Source of the DNA: JBAZDV01 sp041669745
GTDB lineage: Archaea > Thermoplasmatota > Thermoplasmata > Methanomassiliicoccales > Methanomethylophilaceae
Direction: 5' to 3'
Length of the DNA stretch: 14,112 nucleotides
NCBI GenBank assembly: GCA_041669745.1
Contig: JBAYAO010000031.1
Span: forward strand, 1 to 14,112
Shown piece after piece: positions 1-4,711 of this stretch. Each line of letters opens with the position of its first letter. Within the stretch, counting starts at the first letter, position 1. Made by a program: the position numbers and the translations under genes. Under the pieces are notes generated by a model, which saw only the letters and a list, made by a program, of their open reading frames with translations, made no database searches and had not been told where the DNA came from.

Positions 1-254
1 GTATACCACGTACCGTCGTTCTTGGCATAGGGGATATTGGATCTTGCGAAGCATTCGAAGGCCTCTGCGGCAGCATTGTTGTCGGAACAGGCGGCGTATA
101 TCTCGAATCTGTTGCAGGTCTTCAATATCACGTACTCGGAGATAAAAGGTCTGGAACGTATGAACTCCTCTGCATTCCCATCAAGGGAGGGAACGATTTC
201 GCCGATGGTGTCCGCGCCGGCTGAAGAGTGTGTTACATGAAAACTGGCTATCAC
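1..254 (-). CDS. hemA: Glutamyl-tRNA reductase, N-terminal part (cut by window edge)
   Basis: Glutamyl-tRNA reductase reduces glutamyl-tRNA to glutamate-1-semialdehyde, the first committed step of C5-pathway tetrapyrrole synthesis. The 84 visible residues begin MIASFHVTHSS and contain the motif LKTCNRFEIY at about residues 47-56. This matches the family's hallmark TCNR segment, whose cysteine is the catalytic nucleophile. The chosen start is a GTG at 254-252 that overlaps the TGA stop of the preceding sirC gene (GTGA), which indicates translational coupling; no in-frame ATG lies nearby. It is the third gene of the cfbC-sirC-hemA unit, so the operon couples general tetrapyrrole supply to sirohydrochlorin and F430 formation. 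The rest of the gene lies outside the window. The motif makes the assignment firm despite the partial length. Confidence 0.9.
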   Translation of the reverse strand, partial: MIASFHVTHSSAGADTIGEIVPSLDGNAEEFIRSRPFISEYVILKTCNRFEIYAACSDNNAAAEAFECFARSNIPYAKNDGTWY

Positions 255-877
255 TCGATTCCACCTAACCTTAACGCACGGACTTTGGCATCGTCCATTT
301 TTCCGTCGGAGACCATGCGGGAGGTCTCTTCATCGGAAAGTACCGTACACAGGAAATTGCGTCTTTCATGTTGTGTCGGTATACGTTTTTTTGAGATGTC
401 CCTCAACTCGATCATGAGGTCCAGCATCCTGTCGTATTTTTCATCAAGGAATCCGTCAAGCTCTCTTGTCAAGTACGGGGGAAAAGCCGGGACCCTTCCC
501 TCCGAAGACACGGCGACCACGTATTTATCACGTCTGAGTATCGACGGAATAAGGATGTTGCCGCCCCCGTGTGCGGAGTTGACGTTTATGCCCATATAGA
601 GTGCGGCGTCCCTTATGCGGTCGTTCAACTCCCTGTTGTCCGTGGCTGCAATGACGATGTCTGCGTTGTCTATGAAAGAGTTGATATCATCCGGGATTCT
701 GGTCTTTATGACGGTCTCTGCCATCTTTTCGATTTCCGGGGATACCTTTTCGGAGATCACCGTTATGTGTGCTCCTTCGAAATATCTGCATTTTCTGAGA
801 GCGACATTGCCGCCTCCGAATACCATAACATGCAATCCTTCCGTATAGAAAAAAAGCGGAATCATATCTTTATTCAA
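251..877 (-). CDS. sirC: Precorrin-2 dehydrogenase / siroheme-synthase N-domain protein (SirC-like)
   Basis: Predicted NAD-dependent dehydrogenase oxidising precorrin-2 to sirohydrochlorin, the branch precursor of siroheme and, in methanogens, of F430. The 208-residue protein opens with a Rossmann nucleotide-binding loop, VMVFGGGNVALRKC at about residues 17-30. It has the length and layout of the stand-alone CysG N-terminal family (Rossmann domain, then dimerisation and small helical regions, as in Met8p/SirC). The start is a TTG at 877: a strong GGAGGT lies 7 bases upstream (890-885), whereas the next ATG (residue 5, position 865) would be 19 bases from it. The gene overlaps the end of cfbC by 8 bases and its stop overlaps the hemA start, so all three are probably translated from one message. 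Whether it also chelates metal, as Met8p does, cannot be read from the sequence. Confidence 0.85.
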   Translation of the reverse strand: MNKDMIPLFFYTEGLHVMVFGGGNVALRKCRYFEGAHITVISEKVSPEIEKMAETVIKTRIPDDINSFIDNADIVIAATDNRELNDRIRDAALYMGINVNSAHGGGNILIPSILRRDKYVVAVSSEGRVPAFPPYLTRELDGFLDEKYDRMLDLMIELRDISKKRIPTQHERRNFLCTVLSDEETSRMVSDGKMDDAKVRALRLGGIE

Positions 878-1667
878 GTTTCATACCTCCTGATGAGTTG
901 TTGGATAGTGAGAATATGGAATCTGCAAGACCCCTGTAGGATTTTGCAAGGGCGGAATCAGGATCGCCTTCGACTACCGTTTTGCCAAGATTCTCAAATT
1001 TCTGGACCAAAGGGTCCCGATCTATCCTGGCGATGACATCGATACCTATTTCCTTGGCGGCATTGTCCACAAGATGATCTTCATCCTCTATGTTACGGGA
1101 GTTTTGGATCAAGCCACTGAGTTTAGCATATCCATCCTCTGAAAAATTTTTGACGGCCTCAGAAATATTTGTTGCGGCATACAACGACATCATCTCTCCG
1201 GAAGTGACAATGAAAACGTCGTTGGCGTAGCCGTTTCTTATGGGCATGGCGAAACCGCCGCATACCACATCTCCCAGAACATCGTAGATTATCACATCGG
1301 GTTTGTATTTGCCTATGACATCGAGTTTCTCAAGTTTTTCAAAGGCTGCGATGATCCCCCGTCCCGCGCATCCCATGCCGGGCCTCGGCCCGCCGCATTC
1401 GACACATAAAGCGCCATCATATCCTTTGAACACGATGTCCTCGAGATTGACATCACAACCTTTTCGCATGGTGTCAAGGACGGTCGGACACCTTACATTG
1501 TTGAGGAGAAGTTTAGTGGAATCGGATTTCGGGTCACATCCGATCTGCATCACCGTCAATCCCTTTTGGCTCAGGGCCGCAGTTATATTGGCAGATATCG
1601 TGGACTTGCCGATCCCGCCTTTTCCATATATTGCAATTCTTCTCACGAATTCCTTGATGATTGCCAT
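870..1667 (-). CDS. cfbC: NifH-like reductase component of Ni-sirohydrochlorin a,c-diamide reductive cyclase (F430 synthesis)
   Basis: NifH/BchL-type ATP-dependent iron-sulfur reductase of 265 residues. Visible features are the P-loop GKGGIGKST (residues 15-23), the nucleotide-switch region QIGCDPKSDST (41-51), and two cysteines in GMGCAGRG (Cys100) and DVVCGGFA (Cys136). Those two occupy the positions where NifH dimers hold a shared 4Fe-4S cluster. In methanogens without photosynthesis, NifH homologues outside nif clusters are usually CfbC, which passes electrons to the NifD-like CfbD in F430 assembly. The adjoining sirC and hemA support that role over nitrogenase; no nifD/cfbD partner is in the window. 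Start choice is uncertain: the ATG at 1667 has no ribosome site, while a GTG at 1646-1644 (residue 8, giving MRRIAIYGKGG) has AAGGA just upstream and better matches the usual family N-terminus. Confidence 0.83.
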   Translation of the reverse strand: MAIIKEFVRRIAIYGKGGIGKSTISANITAALSQKGLTVMQIGCDPKSDSTKLLLNNVRCPTVLDTMRKGCDVNLEDIVFKGYDGALCVECGGPRPGMGCAGRGIIAAFEKLEKLDVIGKYKPDVIIYDVLGDVVCGGFAMPIRNGYANDVFIVTSGEMMSLYAATNISEAVKNFSEDGYAKLSGLIQNSRNIEDEDHLVDNAAKEIGIDVIARIDRDPLVQKFENLGKTVVEGDPDSALAKSYRGLADSIFSLSNNSSGGMKLE

Positions 1668-1789
1668 CTGATAATAATATTGCGTTCCGCAGTGTTACTG
1701 GAGATAATCATGGCTCCTGTCCGTATGCGTCTGATCGTAACAAGAGGGCCGTCGGCAATGCGGATCGTGGATGTGAAATAATATGGACA

Positions 1790-1825
1790 TTCAGTTGGTT
1801 CGGTTGAATATCTTCGGTTGGATAT
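1790..1825. repeat. Short direct repeats TTC(A/G)GTTG in the cfbC/fmdE divergent gap
   Basis: TTCGGTTGAATAT (1799-1811) and TTCGGTTGGATAT (1813-1825) are 13-base copies with one mismatch. A shorter copy, TTCAGTTGG, sits at 1790-1798. They lie in the 234-base gap between the divergent cfbC and fmdE genes, roughly 75-110 bases before fmdE. Nothing else in the gap is convincing as a gene. A regulator-binding role is only a guess. Confidence 0.4.
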
Positions 1826-1901
1826 GACAGTATTATAGGGAGTACGGAGATACCGTGTATAGTACGATGTTGGATTTCGATAAGAAGAGGAGGTTTCAAC
1901 G

Positions 1902-2429
1902 ATGAATGATATGCTATGGAGGGAGTGCGTCAGATTTCACGGACATGCGTGTCCCGGTCTCGCTCTTGGGTACAGGGCCGCGGAAGTTGGAATGGAACAA
2001 CTCGGGATCCCTCTTGAAAGGGCTACGGACGAAGAGATCATCTGTGTGGCAGAGAACGAGGCATGCGGAGTGGATGCGATCCAATATCTGATATCATGCA
2101 CCATAGGCAAAGGGAATTTGATTCTCAGACCTTCCGGGAAGATGGCTTTTTCTTTCTTTGACAGGGATGATGGTGATAGCGTTCGTGTCGTTGCAAAAAA
2201 TTTCGACAGAAACGGTGACCGTGAGGTTCTGATTCAGAAGATACTTACCGATCCATATGGGAACATATTCGATATAAAGAGACCAAGATACGATCTGCCG
2301 AAAAAGGCAAGACTTTTTGACAGCGTAGAATGCGAATCGTGCGGGGAATACTGCAGAGAGGACAAGATACGTCTTCAGAACGGGAAAAAATACTGTACGG
2401 ATTGTTTCGATCAATACGATCGCGGATAG
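1902..2429 (+). CDS. FmdE-family protein (formylmethanofuran dehydrogenase subunit E-like) with C-terminal zinc finger
   Basis: A 175-residue protein of the FmdE family, named from a polypeptide that copurified with molybdenum formylmethanofuran dehydrogenase but is not one of its catalytic subunits. The N-terminal domain shows the hallmark FHGHACPGLALGYRA (residues 12-26) and a second conserved cysteine in ENEACGVDAIQ (Cys55). Together with the FHGHACPG histidines and cysteine these probably form a metal site. The C-terminus carries two CxxC pairs (CESC at about 144-147 and CTDC at about 165-168), a small treble-clef or zinc-ribbon finger. The start is set by GAGGAGGT about 7 bases before the ATG. 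It is divergent from the F430 operon and stands alone. The precise role is unknown; involvement with molybdenum/tungsten enzymes or redox regulation is inferred from family context. Confidence 0.85.
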   Translation: MNDMLWRECVRFHGHACPGLALGYRAAEVGMEQLGIPLERATDEEIICVAENEACGVDAIQYLISCTIGKGNLILRPSGKMAFSFFDRDDGDSVRVVAKNFDRNGDREVLIQKILTDPYGNIFDIKRPRYDLPKKARLFDSVECESCGEYCREDKIRLQNGKKYCTDCFDQYDRG

Positions 2430-2581
2430 AGTTACGGTTCCCAAGATTTCGAAGACCTATCCGCCTCTCTGACACGTTTCATAAATCTCCAGAGGAGGTC
2501 AATCGGCGGATGAATGGAACATACCTATTTGCGACTCCCGTGTCGGGCATGACTCGTTGTGGGGCAATAGACCGTGTTAAG

Positions 2582-2605
2582 AAAAACCACCCATCGGAAG
2601 ATGGG
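2582..2605 (-). terminator. Stem-loop plus T-run terminator after the paired membrane genes
   Basis: Read on the minus strand, a perfect 6-bp stem CCCATC/GATGGG with a TTCC loop (2605-2590) is followed within a few bases by TTTTT (2586-2582). It lies about 30 bases beyond the stop of the second membrane gene (2638). On the plus strand the same stem has a GGAA loop, and a T-run at about 2630-2635 follows some 25 bases later, so it may also help end the fmdE transcript. Confidence 0.6.
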
Positions 2606-2637
2606 GTAAAGGGTTGGAGGCAATAATACTTTTTTAT

Positions 2638-2973
2638 CTATGCCGCAGAAGCCTGGGTGGTACCTTTTGGGGTCGTGTATCTGTTGTACACGAAAACCAT
2701 CAGGAGCCAGGTCGCAACACAGATCAGCAACATCGGAACACCGATGTGGAGCATCTCCTGAAGCATCTCACTCGTTGCTTCAGGGCTGCTCATCGCTGTG
2801 AGGAAAGGGAACCAAGGTACGACCTCTCCGTGAGCAATATGCTCGACGAGCAATGCCACCGTGGCACCCCATGCCATGATGTTGAACCACCAGATATGTA
2901 ACTGTTCGGGGAACTTCTTTGCGAATATCGTTGTAAACAACGCTACAGTCGCCGGAACAAGGAAACAAGCCAT
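2638..2973 (-). CDS. Small three-helix membrane protein, second of a paralogous pair, function unknown
   Basis: Predicted 111-residue membrane protein that I cannot assign to a named family. It has three hydrophobic helices (about residues 1-18, 26-48 and 74-97), an acidic, proline-containing loop between the second and third, and an alanine/threonine-rich tail. Helix 2 contains WG-x7-EH (Trp35, Glu44, His45), a pattern shared with the upstream partner (WG-x7-DH), and both proteins have a tryptophan in helix 3. The start is the ATG at 2973: GGAGGT lies 6 bases upstream. The GTG at 2979 overlaps that ribosome site and is less likely. The gene begins 2 bases after the stop of its partner, and its ribosome site lies inside the partner's last codons, so the two are probably made together and may form a heteromeric complex. 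Buried histidines next to acids could bind metal or haem or move protons, but this is inference. Confidence 0.75.
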   Translation of the reverse strand: MACFLVPATVALFTTIFAKKFPEQLHIWWFNIMAWGATVALLVEHIAHGEVVPWFPFLTAMSSPEATSEMLQEMLHIGVPMLLICVATWLLMVFVYNRYTTPKGTTQASAA

Positions 2974-2975
2974 TT

Positions 2976-3305
2976 TCACACCTCCTTAACAGGGTTCTTC
3001 GCAGCTACGGTCTTCTCTACCGCAACCGAAGATTCTTTCAAATTCTGTACTACGATGTAACTCTCCCAGATAATGAATATCGGTATGAGCATTGCGATTC
3101 CAAGGACTACACCGTTGGTAATCATCCCATCCGTTGTCATCTCAAGGAATTCTCCACCCTCGTACCCTAATACATGATCGACAAATATGCATGCGCTGAG
3201 ACCCCAAAGCGCTAAGGACAGGAGTCCCAACTTGTATTTCGCCGGGGCTATGAAACTGGCTCCGGTGACTGTCAGGGCAGCCAATAAAGAAACAATCAAC
3301 CACAT
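2976..3305 (-). CDS. Small three-helix membrane protein, first of a paralogous pair, function unknown
   Basis: Predicted 109-residue membrane protein without a recognised name. It has three hydrophobic helices (about residues 1-21, 25-45 and 62-86), with W34-G35 and Asp43-His44 at the end of helix 2, an acidic loop (YEGGEFLE), and a lysine/valine-rich cytoplasmic-looking tail. The ATG at 3305 is preferred because AGGTGA lies 4 bases before it and the protein then begins directly with a membrane helix. An in-frame start at 3347 would add 14 residues and lacks a better ribosome site. Together with the following gene it forms a two-gene unit, with a TATA-like box at 3370-3363 upstream and a stem-loop terminator downstream. 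The two proteins match in helix number, WG-to-His spacing and helix-3 tryptophan, suggesting an old duplication. Confidence 0.75.
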   Translation of the reverse strand: MWLIVSLLAALTVTGASFIAPAKYKLGLLSLALWGLSACIFVDHVLGYEGGEFLEMTTDGMITNGVVLGIAMLIPIFIIWESYIVVQNLKESSVAVEKTVAAKNPVKEV

Positions 3306-3362
3306 TCTTTCACCTAGTAACACCTTTTCATTAATAAGTAATACCAAGTAGCGAAGATACAG

Positions 3363-3370
3363 TATATAAT
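3363..3370 (-). promoter_or_regulatory. TATA-like box for the paired membrane genes
   Basis: On the minus strand this reads ATTATATA, an archaeal TATA-box-like element, about 60 bases before the ATG at 3305. Transcription would then start near 3340 and leave a leader of about 35 bases carrying the AGGTGA ribosome site. This is inferred from spacing alone. Confidence 0.45.
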
Positions 3371-3471
3371 TCCTCGTATCTCGTATCTTTTCATGAAATA
3401 CGACCTGCGTTACTGATTATCGGCAGGGACCTTATCAATTTTCCAATCGCAAAGACGAGGTCCGTTCGACA

Positions 3472-3516
3472 GGTCCGGCAAAGAAGCAATATATAGAACG
3501 ATCATATTGCCGGAAC
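3472..3516. promoter_or_regulatory. Inverted repeat flanking the mntP TATA box (possible operator)
   Basis: GGTCCGGCAA (3472-3481) and TTGCCGGAAC (3507-3516) form an inverted repeat with 9 of 10 positions matching, separated by 25 bases. The TATA-like ATATATA (3489-3495) lies in the middle. With archaeal spacing, transcription would begin near 3518-3522, essentially at the ATG, so a protein on both arms would cover the promoter. A metal-responsive repressor is a plausible but unproven reader. Confidence 0.5.
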
Positions 3517-3521
3517 GACAG

Positions 3522-4082
3522 ATGGATACAATCACCATTTTCCTGATAGCTGTCGGGCTTTCGATGGACGCCTTCGCGGTGGCCATATGCAAAGGACTCG
3601 CTGTCGGAAAAGTCACATTGAGGAATATCCTGACCGTCGGGATATGGTTCGGCGGATTTCAGGCAGTCATGCCTGTGTTAGGATATTATCTAGGTGTGCA
3701 ATTTAAGGACAGCATAACGGCGGTGGACCATTGGATCGCGTTCATTCTCCTGGTTGTTATCGGCGTGAACATGATAAGGGAATCGTTGTCTGATGATGAC
3801 GAAAGGGTGGACAGTTCGACGGGTATTAGGACAATGCTCGTATTGGCCGTGGCAACAAGTATAGACGCTTTGGCCATAGGGATATCGTTTGCCTTCCTGG
3901 ATGTTGACATATTCTTCTCAGCGGTACTCATCGGTGTGACGACTTTCGTTTTGTCGGTGGTAGGTATGATCATAGGCAGTACGTTCGGCGCCAAATATAA
4001 GTCGAAGGCCGAGTTTGTCGGCGGGGTGATACTGATAGTTCTCGGGACCAAGATATTCTTAGAACACCTCGGCTTTTTTTAG
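3522..4082 (+). CDS. mntP: Manganese efflux pump MntP
   Basis: Six-helix inner-membrane exporter of the MntP (YebN/DUF204) family, which expels excess Mn2+. The 186-residue protein consists of two related three-helix halves. Each half carries the family's acidic helix motif: SMDAFAVAICKG (residues 14-25, Asp16) and SIDALAIGISFA (113-124, Asp115), where the aspartates line the cation path. The central cytoplasmic loop (about 88-102) is acidic. The ATG at 3522 gives the usual family N-terminus MDTITIFLIAVGLSMDA; an in-frame TTG at 3507 would add five non-family residues. A TATA-like box 27-33 bases upstream suggests a leaderless or nearly leaderless transcript, which leaves no room for a manganese riboswitch, and an inverted repeat brackets this promoter. 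The last codons run into a T-rich stretch that may end transcription. Confidence 0.93.
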   Translation: MDTITIFLIAVGLSMDAFAVAICKGLAVGKVTLRNILTVGIWFGGFQAVMPVLGYYLGVQFKDSITAVDHWIAFILLVVIGVNMIRESLSDDDERVDSSTGIRTMLVLAVATSIDALAIGISFAFLDVDIFFSAVLIGVTTFVLSVVGMIIGSTFGAKYKSKAEFVGGVILIVLGTKIFLEHLGFF

Positions 4083-4165
4083 ACGGGCAGATCCTTCTTA
4101 AACAGTAGAAAATCGGTCGTACATGACAGATTACAAGACGATTCATAGCTATAGGGTGGCGGGTT

Positions 4166-4573
4166 ATGAATTTCATTAAATACTTCGATGACGTAATTGC
4201 TACTATGGAGTATGAATTCAAGGTCTTCGAGTCGTCAGAATCCAAGAACAAGGATCCTGCGGATACAAAGCGGTTCGAATCCTCTCTGGAATTATTGGCA
4301 AAGGTGGGTATTCATGTCCAGCGTATCAAATGCTCATCGATATCTGATATGGATAAGGAGGATGATGCATTCGAGATAGTCTCCGAAGAGGGGATATCCG
4401 CACTGCCTATTGCGGAGTATGGGAAAGTGGCAGTCTCCGTGGGAAAATACCCCGACGACCAGACGCTTGCCAACTTTCTCGATGTCCCAAATGGCACCCT
4501 GAGCGTCGATAAGCAACTTGGTCCCAACATCAACGATCTGGGTCCGGCATACAATTGTCAGCCTCAGGCATGA
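4166..4573 (+). CDS. ArsD-like thioredoxin-fold protein lacking the metal-binding cysteines
   Basis: A 135-residue protein whose middle part follows the pattern of ArsD, the arsenite metallochaperone. It has a first strand (FKVF, 18-21), a helix with LELLAKVGIHVQRI (41-54), then AFEIVSEEGISALPIAEYGKVAVSVGKYPDDQTLANFL (68-105), including the typical ALP before the next strand and a GKYP turn. In ArsD the first strand is followed by a cysteine-rich As(III)-binding loop. Here the equivalent stretch is ESSESKNKDPAD (22-33), with no cysteine; the only cysteines are Cys56 and Cys131. It also has about 15 extra N-terminal residues and a 25-residue tail. GGTGG about 7 bases before the ATG at 4166 supports this start; the ATG at 4205 (residue 14) is an alternative without a ribosome site. 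No ars genes are nearby. Arsenic handling is therefore unlikely and the function is unknown. Confidence 0.65.
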   Translation: MNFIKYFDDVIATMEYEFKVFESSESKNKDPADTKRFESSLELLAKVGIHVQRIKCSSISDMDKEDDAFEIVSEEGISALPIAEYGKVAVSVGKYPDDQTLANFLDVPNGTLSVDKQLGPNINDLGPAYNCQPQA

Positions 4574-4627
4574 GATCTTCATCCTATCGCGGCTAAACTG
4601 GTTTTGAGACCATCTATTACGTTGTCG

Positions 4628-4635
4628 TTTTTTTT
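4628..4635 (+). terminator. T8 run after the ArsD-like gene
   Basis: Eight consecutive T residues lie about 55 bases after the ArsD-like stop codon, in the gap between two convergent genes. Archaeal RNA polymerase commonly stops at such tracts; no clear stem precedes it. Confidence 0.45.
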
Positions 4636-4664
4636 CAGTTTCACAATGAGAATCAGAGTTCAAT

Positions 4665-4688
4665 AAAAACGACCCCGCGAAAGCGGGG
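4665..4688 (-). terminator. Stem-loop plus T-run terminator of the RND exporter gene
   Basis: A perfect 6-bp GC stem, CCCCGC (4673-4678) paired with GCGGGG (4683-4688), encloses a four-base loop. On the minus strand it is followed by TCG and then TTTTT (4669-4665). It lies about 25 bases beyond the stop of the exporter gene, as expected for a hairpin and U-tract terminator. Confidence 0.65.
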
Positions 4689-4711
4689 TAAAAGGTTCAC
4701 GTTGCCCGAGT

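Noticed and set aside
37..240. Plus-strand open frame of 67 codons at the left edge
   Set aside because: It is the antisense of the hemA start, whose minus-strand translation shows the LKTCNRFEIY glutamyl-tRNA reductase motif.
870..1667. Nitrogenase reductase (NifH) rather than CfbC
   Set aside because: The protein has all NifH-family motifs, but the operon partners are sirC and hemA and there are no nif genes; F430 synthesis explains the context better.
1710..1781. 23-codon frame (begins MAPVRMRLIVTRG) in the gap before fmdE
   Set aside because: No ribosome site, no motif and very short; it is the end of a longer antisense frame across cfbC. The gap is better read as regulatory.
3382..3521. 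Manganese (yybP-ykoY type) riboswitch before mntP
   Set aside because: The TATA-like box lies only about 30 bases before the ATG, so the transcript would have essentially no leader to fold.
4166..4573. True arsenite chaperone ArsD
   Set aside because: The cysteine loop required for As(III) binding is missing and there are no arsA, arsB or arsR genes nearby.
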